From: Niabella soli DSM 19437
Lineage (GTDB): Bacteria; Bacteroidota; Bacteroidia; Chitinophagales; Chitinophagaceae
Assembly (NCBI RefSeq): GCF_000243115.2
Contig: NZ_CP007035.1
Coordinates: forward strand, 1,116,001 to 1,180,000
DNA: 64,000 nt
Reading direction: 5' to 3'
Shown: piece by piece, positions 46,497-56,300 of the stretch
Position numbering within the stretch: position 1 is the first letter of the stretch
Layout: every line of letters begins with the position of its first letter
Program-made: the position numbers and the translations under genes
Notes under the pieces: generated by a model
Database searches by the model: none
Seen by the model: only the letters and a program-made list of their open reading frames with translations
What the model was told of the DNA's origin: nothing

Positions 46497-46517
46497 CACA
46501 AAAATAAAGGATTCAGC

Positions 46518-47255
46518 GTGGAAGAAAAGATAAGAGTGGGAATAATTAATTATCTGAACACCCGGCCCCTGTTATACGGCTTACAACACCCTCCCATCAG
46601 CAAAAAAATAGAACTGATCGAAGACGTTCCGGCCCGGCTGGCAGCGATGCTTCAAAGTGGTCAAATCGATGTTGGACTGGTTCCGGTGGCGATTACAAAA
46701 AAGTTGCCGCAGTATTTTATCAATGGCAACTATTGTATCGGCGCCATTGGCGATGTAGCTTCGGTTTGTGTTTTCAGCCAGGTGCCGCTTAAAGAAATAA
46801 AGACCATTTACCTGGACTACCAGAGCCGCTCCTCCGTGATGCTTTGCAGGTGGCTGATCAAAAACCACTGGAAGATCGATCCGGAAATTATTGACGCACA
46901 AAATGAATCCTACATAGATGCTATTAAAGGTGCGGCAGCGGGGCTGGTGATAGGCGACAGAGCTTTACAACAGCGGAACCGTTTCGAATACATTTACGAT
47001 CTTGCAGGTGAATGGAAAGCCTCTACAGGACTGCCTTTTGTGTTTGCAGCATGGGTCAGCACCAAAAAACTTCCAGAAGATTTTATAGCCGAATTTGACA
47101 CTGCCAATGCGTTGGGACTGCAACAACTGGACAAAGTAATCGCGCAGATTCCAGAGGGCATTTATGACCTCAAAAAATATTATTCACATGATCTCAGCTA
47201 TACCCTTGACAATGAAAAGCGTAAGGGGCTGGAAAAGTTCTTAGCGTTACTTTAA
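46518..47255 (+). CDS. mqnA: Chorismate dehydratase MqnA (futalosine menaquinone pathway)
   Basis: A 245-residue enzyme that dehydrates chorismate to 3-enolpyruvyl-benzoate, the first step of the futalosine menaquinone pathway. The periplasmic-binding-protein-like fold is clear: VGIINYLNTRPLLYGL, GQIDVGLVPVA and a YLDYQSRSSVMLCRW segment. I set the start at the GTG at 46518; a TTG start at 46494 would overlap the promoter's -7 box. The use of this pathway implies menaquinone respiration. Confidence 0.92.
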   Translation: MEEKIRVGIINYLNTRPLLYGLQHPPISKKIELIEDVPARLAAMLQSGQIDVGLVPVAITKKLPQYFINGNYCIGAIGDVASVCVFSQVPLKEIKTIYLDYQSRSSVMLCRWLIKNHWKIDPEIIDAQNESYIDAIKGAAAGLVIGDRALQQRNRFEYIYDLAGEWKASTGLPFVFAAWVSTKKLPEDFIAEFDTANALGLQQLDKVIAQIPEGIYDLKKYYSHDLSYTLDNEKRKGLEKFLALL

Positions 47256-47288
47256 TGTTTCGTTTTGCAGCCTGTATGCTAACGCTGT

Positions 47289-48161
47289 TTAACCAAAAAG
47301 ATTGCTGCTCAAATACCGGTCGCCGCGATCACAGGCAATGAATACGATAATGCCGCTTTCTATTTCTTTTGATAACCTGATAGCGGCCGCAGCAGCGCCG
47401 CCGGAGCTCATACCTGCAAACACGCCTTCTTCTTTCGCCAGTTTTCGTGTGGTATCCACAGCTTCCTGTTCGCTGATATCCATGATCCGGTCTACCCGGC
47501 CGGGCTCAAATATTTTAGGAAGATAAGCTTCCGGCCAGCGCCGGATACCCGGTATAGAAGCTTCCGCTGTAGGCTGGCATCCTACGATCTGAACATTGGG
47601 ATTTTGTTCTTTTAAATACCGGGAGCAACCCATAATAGTACCGGTAGTGCCCATCGCGCTTACAAAATGTGTAATGCCGCCGTTGGTGTCCTTCCAGATC
47701 TCCGGTCCGGTGGTTTTATAATGCGCCTTCCAGTTATCCGCATTCGCAAACTGGTTTAAAATAAACGCTTCTCCTTTTGCAGCTTTGGCTTCGGCATAAT
47801 CGCGGCAGGCTTCTATACCGTTGAGTAAGGTTACCCGGGCACCAAAAGCTTCCATTGTTAAGGTGCGTTCCCGGGTGGATGAATCGGGCAGCACCAGCTC
47901 CAGTTCCAGGTTGTAAAAGCGTGCGATCATTGCCAACGCGATCCCTGTATTGCCACTGGTAGCTTCCACCATTTTATCGCCGGGTTTAATATCGCCCCGT
48001 TCCAGTGCAGAAGCGATCATATTCAGCGCGGCGCGATCCTTCACGCTGCCGCCGGGGTTATTGCCTTCCAGTTTGACAAACATTTTTACGTTTGGATTGG
48101 GATTTAATTTCCTTAACTCCACCATGGGAGTATTGCCGATGAGATCCAGTAACGAAGACAT
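47289..48161 (-). CDS. cysM: Cysteine synthase B
   Basis: A 290-residue PLP enzyme that makes cysteine from O-acetylserine and sulfide (or thiosulfate). The PLP lysine lies in NPGGSVKDRAAL, TSGNTGIAL binds the cofactor, and the C-terminal IVFIACDRGDRYLSSNLF is the CysM-type ending. The serine acetyltransferase gene lies 189 bases upstream on the same strand, so substrate supply is adjacent. Confidence 0.94.
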   Translation of the reverse strand: MSSLLDLIGNTPMVELRKLNPNPNVKMFVKLEGNNPGGSVKDRAALNMIASALERGDIKPGDKMVEATSGNTGIALAMIARFYNLELELVLPDSSTRERTLTMEAFGARVTLLNGIEACRDYAEAKAAKGEAFILNQFANADNWKAHYKTTGPEIWKDTNGGITHFVSAMGTTGTIMGCSRYLKEQNPNVQIVGCQPTAEASIPGIRRWPEAYLPKIFEPGRVDRIMDISEQEAVDTTRKLAKEEGVFAGMSSGGAAAAAIRLSKEIESGIIVFIACDRGDRYLSSNLFG

Positions 48162-48350
48162 TGTAAAATGTAAAATATTGAATGTTGAATTAATAAATTT
48201 TGAATGAACAACAAGTTACAGGTTACGGGTTTCTGATTACAGGTTGCAGTACGCTATGAACTATTGACCATTGACAATTCGCCTTGCAGCCCCATGCACT
48301 GCAGCACAAGAGTGCGACGCAAGACGGATGCCACCTGCACCCCAGCCGGG

Positions 48351-49166
48351 CTACCCCAACAACTCCTGCTCCACCAGGTCTATGGACGGCCGGTGATACA
48401 CTTTTGAATTGGGGGGAATGCTGCGGGTAAGCCAAACGTTGCCGCCCACGATGCTGTTACTGCCAATAACTGTTTCGCCGCCCAAAATGGTAGCATTGGA
48501 ATAGATCACGACGCCGTCCTCCACTGTCGGGTGCCGTTTGCTGTTCATCATCGTTTTCTCCACGCTCAGCGCGCCCAACGTAACACCCTGATAGATCTTT
48601 ACATGATTACCGATCAACGTAGACTCCCCTATTACCGTACCACTGCCATGATCGATGCAGAAATATTCACCGATAACGGCTCCCGGGTGTATATCGATGC
48701 CGGTAATACCATGCGCATATTCTGTGAGAATACGTGGCAGGTGCGGCACCTGTACTACCAGCAATGCATGCGCGATGCGGTAATGAGCGATGGCAAAAAA
48801 TCCGGGGTAAGCCCGGATGACCTCGAAGCGGGTCTTTGCCGCCGGATCACCAGCAAGAATAGCCTCTATATCTGTATTCAGTATGCGATACAATTCCGGC
48901 AACTGTTGGAAGAAACTGCGGGCTTTAACAGCACCTTCCCGGCAGGTTTCGGTAACCGCTAACACAGCGGCGAGCTCTTTTTCTCTTAATCCGAATTTAT
49001 GATCCACTTCCTCTGTGCTGATAGGAAAACAATCGGCCCGTTCGGGAAACAGCAAACAGATCAGCGAATCGGCCCAGGATGCAATCACCTGGTTGGGCGG
49101 TACCGATGGCACTCCTTTTTGCGATTCAAATATTTTCTGATAAAAATCTTTTTCTACATCATCCAT
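48351..49166 (-). CDS. cysE: Serine O-acetyltransferase (EpsC/CysE type)
   Basis: A left-handed beta-helix acetyltransferase of about 271 residues. An N-terminal helical domain precedes hexapeptide repeats, with DIHPGAVIGEYFCIDHGSG, KIYQGVTLGALSV and GGETVIGSNSIVGGN. It makes O-acetylserine for CysM downstream. I start at the ATG at 49166 because the longer frame adds a hydrophobic stretch of 17 residues unlike family members. A TAGTTTTG box at 49173-49180 fits an origin of transcription there. No DUF or fusion is seen. Confidence 0.9.
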   Translation of the reverse strand: MDDVEKDFYQKIFESQKGVPSVPPNQVIASWADSLICLLFPERADCFPISTEEVDHKFGLREKELAAVLAVTETCREGAVKARSFFQQLPELYRILNTDIEAILAGDPAAKTRFEVIRAYPGFFAIAHYRIAHALLVVQVPHLPRILTEYAHGITGIDIHPGAVIGEYFCIDHGSGTVIGESTLIGNHVKIYQGVTLGALSVEKTMMNSKRHPTVEDGVVIYSNATILGGETVIGSNSIVGGNVWLTRSIPPNSKVYHRPSIDLVEQELLG

Positions 49167-49246
49167 ACGCTGCAAAACTAACATAATAAATAGAAATGAA
49201 CTAAACCGACTGTTCATTTAGAAAGCGCAATAAGCAAATAAGCGCT

Positions 49247-50011
49247 TTACAGCGACTGCCCACCGGAAACTTCAATACGTTGTGCGGTGATCCAGCCGGC
49301 ATCATCGGTACATAAAAAAGCGACCACCCCGCCGACATCACCCGGCAGGCCTACGCGTCCCAACGCGGTAACGCCGGCTATATGGTCGTTAATTTCCTTA
49401 TTGTCCCTTACATGGCCACCGCCGAAATCAGTTTCAATGGCGCCCGGCGCCACCACATTTACCCGGATCTTCCTCGGGCCCAACTCTTTGGCGAGGTACC
49501 GGGAAAGCGTTTCTACCGCTCCCTTCATAGATGCATATACAGAAGAGCCCGGCATCGTCATGCGCGCCAGGCCGGATGAGATATTAACAATACCTCCGCC
49601 ATCATTCATAAAAGGCAATGCCTTTTGTGTTAAGAAAAATACGCCCTTGTAGTGGATGTTGAAAATAGCATCCAGTTGCGCTTCAGTGGTTTCGGCTGCC
49701 AGCGCATATAAACCCGTACCCGCATTATTAACCAGGAAGTCAAAACCCGCACTTCCGTACTCCGCCTGCAGGTAAGCAGTAAGCTCTTTAAAAAAATCGT
49801 CGAACGAGGATACATTACTTGTATCTAACCGGAAAGCCGCCGCTTTTTGATCAAGCGACTGAATGGCTGCCATAACACTATCTGCCGCTGCCTTATTGCT
49901 GTTGTAGGTAAATACTATATCGATTCCTTTTTTGGCCAGGCTGATCGCCATATCCCTTCCTAATCCACGGCTGCCGCCGGTAACCAATGCTATTTTGTTT
50001 TTTGCAGGCAT
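49247..50011 (-). CDS. Short-chain dehydrogenase/reductase
   Basis: A 254-residue classical SDR with the cofactor motif TGGSRGLG (about residues 11-18), NNAG, the catalytic YASMK and a C-terminal SGGQSL. It is 3-oxoacyl-ACP reductase-like in its general pattern, but the substrate is unknown. The neighbours give no help. Confidence 0.92.
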   Translation of the reverse strand: MPAKNKIALVTGGSRGLGRDMAISLAKKGIDIVFTYNSNKAAADSVMAAIQSLDQKAAAFRLDTSNVSSFDDFFKELTAYLQAEYGSAGFDFLVNNAGTGLYALAAETTEAQLDAIFNIHYKGVFFLTQKALPFMNDGGGIVNISSGLARMTMPGSSVYASMKGAVETLSRYLAKELGPRKIRVNVVAPGAIETDFGGGHVRDNKEINDHIAGVTALGRVGLPGDVGGVVAFLCTDDAGWITAQRIEVSGGQSL

Positions 50012-50144
50012 ATTATTCTTTTTATTATGATCTTTGAATTATTTATTATCTAAAAGAACTATTCTGCTAAACGCAGAACAAAATAAAAGGTTTAGCCAGA
50101 TGGCAAAAAGTAATATAACATTAACTTCCTGTAAATAAAAGAAC

Positions 50145-50777
50145 ATGAAAGCGTTCGATAAAAAAAAGCATTGGAATTCGATTTATCAGTCAAAGGCCGC
50201 AAATGAAGTAAGCTGGTACGAGCAAACACCCGCCACTTCCCTGGCCTTTTTCAACCAGCTACAGATCTCCCGTACAGCAAAAATTATTGATATTGGCGGC
50301 GGCGATAGTCTTCTGGCCGATCATCTGCTGGCATTGGGTTATGAGCATATTACGGTGCTGGATATTTCGGAAACAGCGATACAAAAAGCAAAGAAACGGC
50401 TGGGGCAGCAGGCCAACCGGGTGCATTGGATTGTTGCGGATGCAGCACATTTTAAATCTGCGGAGCAATACGATGTGTGGCACGACCGGGCGGCGTTTCA
50501 TTTTTTGACGAGCGACCAGGATATTTCCAATTATATAGAAACTGCGCAAAAAGGAATTGTCCCCAACGGTGTTCTAATTGTTGGTACTTTCTCCAAACAA
50601 GGGCCTACTACCTGTAGTGGCATTAAAATAAAGCAATACTCGCAGCGCTCGATGGCCGACCGGTTTAAAGCATTCTTTAAAAAGATACAGTGTATCACCA
50701 TTGATCACAGAACGCCTTTTAATACGTTGCAGCATTTCGTTTTCTGCAGCTTCAGAAAACCGGCAGTCATAAACTGA
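50145..50777 (+). CDS. Class I SAM-dependent methyltransferase
   Basis: A 210-residue methyltransferase with the SAM site IIDIGGGDSLLADHLL, acidic strand end ITVLDISETAI and the later DVWHDRAAFHFL. The N-terminal HWNSIYQSKAANEVSWYE is typical of a widespread bacterial group of unknown substrate, sometimes compared with thiopurine methyltransferases. It is convergent with the kinase/FHA cluster. Confidence 0.9.
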   Translation: MKAFDKKKHWNSIYQSKAANEVSWYEQTPATSLAFFNQLQISRTAKIIDIGGGDSLLADHLLALGYEHITVLDISETAIQKAKKRLGQQANRVHWIVADAAHFKSAEQYDVWHDRAAFHFLTSDQDISNYIETAQKGIVPNGVLIVGTFSKQGPTTCSGIKIKQYSQRSMADRFKAFFKKIQCITIDHRTPFNTLQHFVFCSFRKPAVIN

Positions 50778-50823
50778 CGCCGTTGCCTCCTGGTAAAGGA
50801 GATCGACAGTTTGCCCAACCTCA

Positions 50824-52194
50824 TCAGGACTGATGAAAGATCAATTTTGTATTTCCTACCCAGAAATAATCGCCTTCTTTTAAAGCCGCTTCTGTTGTAG
50901 CCGAAAGCCGGATGGTATTTTTATCAGTGTTAAAAAAGGTGCCGTTCTTGCTCGGCATTTTATCCTGCAAAAAATAAGTATAGCCTCCTTCAGCATCAGC
51001 CCTCCGGATGATCTGGCAATGATTTTTTGAGATAAACCGGTCGGAGGTTCTGATGCTAAAATCAGCAGTCTCCGCACCCGGCAGGTCGTTCCGGCGGCCA
51101 ATAGTACTATAGTCTTTTTCAATAAAAAACTGCTGGGCTTCGGTAAGTATATTAGACTGTACTTCAAGCGATGCACCTTTTTTCTCCGCAATGGTGGGAT
51201 CAATATCAATCACCGAACCGGGCGCTTCCTTCTCTGTGATCTCAATTTTTCCATCTAACCCGTTATAGAAAAACTGCGCTAACTCCCGCCCGGTTTTAAA
51301 GCGTTTGGCCGGTTCTTTTTCCAGACAGGTTTGTACCAGGAGTGCCAGCCATGCCGGAATGTCACAATCTTCTGCAGGTTCACTTGTTTTTTCCCGAAAG
51401 GCGTCCATCCTTGCGTCGCAAAGATCAGGCACCGGCGCGGCTTTATGCTTTTCCTCCAGCGCCGCCATTTCATTCGTTTGTTTATAATCTTTCACAGGAA
51501 ACGGAACCGCACCCGTCAACAGTTCATAGATCACCACCCCAAGGCTATAAATATCCGAAGGCGTGTCCACCAATGCTCCGCGCCATTTTTCGGGCGCCTT
51601 ATATTCGGCCATGCCATCTTCTTTCTTGCTATGACGTACGGCCGCCGGATCCACAAACGACAGCCCGAAATCGATCAATACATAGCGATACAACCCATCC
51701 TCATTTTTTGTACGGATAATATTTTTGGGATTGATGTCGTTGTGGATGATGGCATTCCTGTTGATAATGACCGAATCCGTTCCTTTACGTTGCGGCATAT
51801 TCCCTGATACATAATAATGATGGCAATAACTCAGTGCCGAGGCCATTTGAGCAATCACATCCATTGTATCTTCTATTGAAAAATATCCGTCGCGTTGTAA
51901 AAGGGTTTCCAGTGTTTCGCCATCCACAAACTCCATTTCAAGAGAAGGCTTATTATCCAATATATACTCGCCATATATTTTTACAATATTGGGATGGTCC
52001 AGTTGCTTTAGTATTTCCACTTCATTCTTGAAGTCGGTGTATTCTTTTGCCGTTTCGCTGGTCAGCACAAAATCCAGTTGTTTCAGCGCCACCACATGCT
52101 CAGGATCTTCTTTGCTTCGCGCTTTAAATACAGCAGAGAATCCGCCGTGGCCGATCACTTTTAAAATATCATATTTCGATGCTAATTCCTGCAT
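50824..52194 (-). CDS. Ser/Thr protein kinase with C-terminal FHA domain
   Basis: A 456-residue protein with an N-terminal Hanks-type kinase domain (about 8-305) and a C-terminal FHA domain (about 360-450). Kinase features are VIGHGGFSAVF, K38 in VALKQL, IIHNDINPKNII with Asn in place of the Arg of the usual HRD motif, DFG in IDFGLSF, and an APE-like YKAPEKW. The FHA domain has STIGRRND, ISKNHCQI and SKNGTFFN. There is no transmembrane helix. It is the last gene of the minus-strand cluster that also holds a second kinase, PP2C, two FHA-type genes and the SEDS-PBP fusion. Confidence 0.92.
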   Translation of the reverse strand: MQELASKYDILKVIGHGGFSAVFKARSKEDPEHVVALKQLDFVLTSETAKEYTDFKNEVEILKQLDHPNIVKIYGEYILDNKPSLEMEFVDGETLETLLQRDGYFSIEDTMDVIAQMASALSYCHHYYVSGNMPQRKGTDSVIINRNAIIHNDINPKNIIRTKNEDGLYRYVLIDFGLSFVDPAAVRHSKKEDGMAEYKAPEKWRGALVDTPSDIYSLGVVIYELLTGAVPFPVKDYKQTNEMAALEEKHKAAPVPDLCDARMDAFREKTSEPAEDCDIPAWLALLVQTCLEKEPAKRFKTGRELAQFFYNGLDGKIEITEKEAPGSVIDIDPTIAEKKGASLEVQSNILTEAQQFFIEKDYSTIGRRNDLPGAETADFSIRTSDRFISKNHCQIIRRADAEGGYTYFLQDKMPSKNGTFFNTDKNTIRLSATTEAALKEGDYFWVGNTKLIFHQS

Positions 52195-52245
52195 AGCTAA
52201 CTACACACTTGTTTAAACTTATTTTCAACTACACCCAACACCACC

Positions 52246-52358
52246 GTCATTCCGACAAGCCCGCCAAAGGCGGATGAGGAGGAATCTCAATAGTAAAGAA
52301 TGAGATTTCTCATCCTCCCCGGTCGTCCGGGCGGGGCTGACGCCGGATTCGAAATGAC
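52246..52358. repeat. Intergenic palindromic element between kinase-FHA and FHA genes
   Basis: The outer arms GTCATTCCGA (52246-52255) and TCGAAATGAC (52349-52358) are near-complements. Inside, GGATGAG and AATCTCA pair with TGAGATT and CTCATCC across 52272-52315. The CGTCATTnCGA ends are typical of dispersed intergenic repeats in this phylum. It occupies the whole gap of about 200 bases. Confidence 0.6.
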
Positions 52359-52395
52359 GATAATAAATAAAGATCGTATTTCATAAATACGCTAC

Positions 52396-53285
52396 TTACG
52401 GCAACAAATAAAATTCCAAAACAACCGTATCATTAAAACAGATAGAATCCCCGTTCTTTAAAATATGCGGCACGGCAGCGTTACCCAGGCTCACCCCTGT
52501 AAAATCATCCAATGAAGTATTAAAAATTTTTATTTTATGCGAAGGGTTATTTAAAAACCGGGAACGATAGATCTTATAGGCCCCTATTTCCTTATCGAAT
52601 ACGATCATGGCGTGAGAGCGGCTGATGAAATTATTGATCTTATATTGCGGCTCGGCCTTTTCCTCGATCCCAACAAAAGCTATATCATTATGGATCTTCG
52701 GTCCGTTCTCAATTTTCGGATCCTTACACCTGCCTATAAAATAATGTTTCCCGGTGGGCTCCAGGATATACTCCGGCTCCCAAAGAATACCTTCTGTAGC
52801 CACCACGCGGGCCTTTATTTTCCGGAGCGATTCTTTTGGCGTCAGCACCTCAACCCCTATGCCTTCGGTAATTACCGTTACTTTGTCCGCATATGGAGAC
52901 TCATGTACCAGCTCCAATAAAAGATCCTCTTTATACTGAATCCCGCGGGATTTAAATTCCCTTTTGATGCGGTTTATATAATTCCCATCCTTTATAAGCG
53001 TGGCCAGGCTTACGTTTTCAACCGCATTGTCCTTGTAAGCCGAATGAAATACCAGACCGGTAACCACCGCATCGCCATAGCCCAGCATGCGTATGGTATT
53101 ACTGATGGCGCCCAGGGTGATCTCTTTCAGTTCTTCAATATTATCAATACGCACAGCAGCAGGTGGCGGGCTGACTGGTTTCCTTTCTTCAACAGGCGCA
53201 TCCTTTTTTCTTCTTTGTCAAAAGAAGCATCATCCGCATTGAGCTTTTCCGAAAGTTGTTCCAACTTTTTCTTAAACCAGTTCAT
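52396..53285 (-). CDS. FHA-domain protein, frameshifted near the N-terminus
   Basis: In the given sequence the intact frame runs from a GTG at 53154, but the gene more likely starts at the ATG at 53285 (MNWFKKKLEQLSEKLNADD). The two frames join with one extra A in the A-run at 53204-53209, giving KKDAPVEERKPVSPPPAAV before the rest. The C-terminal FHA domain (starting about YFIGRCKDP, then ISRSHAMIVF) is preceded by a domain of unknown type (about 45-160). FHA domains bind phosphothreonine, so the protein is a likely substrate or partner of the cluster's kinases. It lies between the kinase-FHA and SEDS-PBP genes. Confidence 0.85.
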
Positions 53286-53348
53286 GTTGTAGGTTATTAG
53301 TTATAAGTTATCCGTTATCAGTCGTGAAATGTCAAACATCAAACCCGT

Positions 53349-53369
53349 CCGACCGGGTCGTCCGGTCGG
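53349..53369 (-). terminator. GC-rich hairpin after the SEDS-PBP gene
   Basis: CCGACCGG (53349-53356) and CCGGTCGG (53362-53369) pair around a five-base loop, 11 bases after the stop of the fusion gene. There is no T-tract, so it may only attenuate. The word GGTCGTCCGG recurs in the element at 52246. Confidence 0.4.
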
Positions 53370-53379
53370 GCATTTTGTA

Positions 53380-56300
53380 TTAAAAATATCCGGCATTTTG
53401 TAATTGTTTTAAAATAGCTACCGCAAGGGTCTTGGCATATTCTGAGTTACCAATTTCTTCGATCCGGATCGTAAACGCAATAGGCGCGCCCAATTTTGGC
53501 GAGTGCACAAAGAACGTGTACCAGGAATCCGTTACCCGCTTTAATTCCGTTTTATTATTTCCTGTTTTTACAATCTTATCCCGCTCCGGGCTCCCTGTTT
53601 TTCCATGCACTTCCAGTCCTGATGCTGCGGCTACCTTAACCGATTGCTCCCGCATAAAATCACTGATCAACGGGGCTATTTGTGGTTGTTTGGTAATGGT
53701 TACCGGACTTGGAGCAATCAATTGGTTACTCCAGCTTTTAAATAGAAAGCGCGAAGGGTTCAGTATTCCGCTGTCGGACAGCGCCCCCGACATTTTTGCC
53801 ATTTGCAACGGCGTTACCATCAGTTCGCCCTGACCCCAGGCAATGTCGGAATAGCGCGACTGCAGCCGCTGCCGCGTATTCATCAGCCGCTGATTATTGA
53901 AAATATTTTTTCCTTTTGCAACAAACTGATCCCATTCCTTGAAATATTTTTCACTGTTATAGTCCTCCGGACGTTGAAAGTGAAAACCGCCACGGTTCAG
54001 AATATTGATCCCCAGCGCATCATAAAGATTAAATAAAGAAGATTCCAGATTCTTGTCATTGGCCAGTTTGATGAAATACACGTTGCTGGAGCGCACAATG
54101 GCGGTGCGCATGTCCACATTCATATTTTCCGGTTCCCCCTTGTGGATCGCTTCATCCGGATAAACAAAATAGCTAAACTGTGCCGCCGCAGGGCCATACT
54201 GATTCATAGCGGCTGTTGCATCCAGTATTTTGATCGTAGAGCCGGGTCTTGAATTAAAGGTGATCCCGAGGTCTTGCGGTACCACAACGCGATCCTGGAA
54301 GATCTGTTTGAAAATCGTACGGTAATCCGACTGTTCTATATTACTGATCAGTTTCAGATCCTTGTAAGACGGTGCCGGGTTGGATGCCGAGGCCAAAACA
54401 TCTCCCGTTTTTGCATTAACGGCTACAACCGATGTTCTGAATTGATTAGAAGCCGCTGTGCCCTGGATCACCGCATTGATCCGCTCATTCAGGGCTACAT
54501 CCAGCGAAAGCTGGATATCCTTATTCTTATTATTTTGCTGTTCTACCCACTTGCCTTCCATTCCTTCTTTGAGGATCGGCACCAACGCACTGTAATTATA
54601 ATTAACGAGCTCTGACTCCCGCATGGTTACCGGCAGGAAGCGGTCTTCCTTGTACCGGTCGGATGTTTTTTGTTTGGTGGTATAGGAAACGTCAAAGCCC
54701 TTCAACATTGTGTAATGCCGGTATTCCGCGGAATAACCAGCTTCTTCTTCATTCGCGATCTCCTTGTTGTAATCGCCCAGCCAGAACAGCAGATCCGGCC
54801 CGAAGGGATAATAGCGGTGCTGTTCCCGCTTCAATTGCTCTTCATACAGATCTGCATTGGCGCCCAACGGAATCAGGCGGCTCTTTTGCTTTTCAAACGC
54901 CGTTTTGCTGGAGGTCGCTAATAAAACGCCATTGCGATCGTAAATATTCCCCGAGCGGATCTGTCGCAAAAAAATACCAATGCGCGGGTTATAGCTATAT
55001 TGCCAGGCTCCTTTCCGGTTGAGCACCAACGCGGGTTTTACAATATATTCATTGGATTTATACTGATACCAGAACAAGCTGCCGATAAAAAAAAGCAGTA
55101 CGGCAAAAAAGGTTAATATGGCATAGGCATTTACATTATCATACCGCTCCTTTACATATTCCATTTCCAGCGCATCTCCCCTTTCGTTGGAGATAATGAG
55201 CACCCATATAAAAGCGAGCAATGTGATGATGATACCTGCATTGCCCTTACTTAAAAACGGAACCGAGATGCCCGTCATCGGGATCAATCCTAACGTTCCC
55301 GCAGTAATAAGGAAAAACTGGAGCATCGTCGCAATGGCAATGCCCGCAGCAAAATAAAACAGGAAGGGCTTTCCCGTTCTTCTTGCAGCAAGCAGCGTGC
55401 GGTAAGTAAGTAAGCCAAAAGCAAGAAAGATCGCGATCAAAGCCACCAGGCCCAATTCTTCCCCAATACTTTCCAGGATCATATCCGTATGATAGGCCGG
55501 CATTACACTGGCATAGCCTTTTCCCAGGCCCTGTCCAAAAAAACCGCCGGCATTTAACGACCAAACCCCCTGTGCTACCTGGTCGCCTCCCATGAGCTGA
55601 TTCTCCCATATATCTTTAAACATTCCGTTACGATCGGCCAGGCGCTGTGTAAACTCAAAAGGCAAGGCCGCCAGGAGAATAAAAGAAGAAATGATCAGCA
55701 CAATAAAAAAAATGGATTCATACCGCTTTTTAAAGAACGCGTAGGCAAAAGTGCCGATAGTGGCTATTAGCGCAACCAACGGCAGGAAATCATGCTGCGG
55801 CGAATTGATCCCTATTGAAGTGATCATTAATACTACCGCATAGATAACGGCAGCCAGCACCATGGGGAAAAATTCATTCTTTGCAAAGGAATAGAAAAAA
55901 AGAAAGGTGAGACATAAGACAACCGCGGGGCCCAGATCGCCCAATGCTGCGTAAATGCAAAGCAAAAAACCAAACAACAACAGCATCTTAATATTATTCT
56001 GTGTCAGCCAGCGGTTGTCGGGGATATTGCGCAGGTATTCCGATTTGACGGCAAAATAAGCCGCAAAAAAAACGACCATCAGCAGTTTGGATAATTCACT
56101 TACCTGGAACCCGAACAAATTTACTTTTACCCCACTGCCCTCCGGTCCGGTGCCGGCAACAAACAGGGCCAATAGCAGGAGAATGGACAACAGCAACCAG
56201 GAATAACCCCTGGGCGCTTTTAATTTATTTGCCTCAGGTAAAAAATTATAGACCGGGTCGAACCATTTCGAATGATAAAAGCGATTCACCGGATTGTCCT

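Noticed and set aside
46494-46517. TTG start for mqnA
   Set aside because: The codon overlaps the promoter -7 box; a downstream GTG fits the family start.
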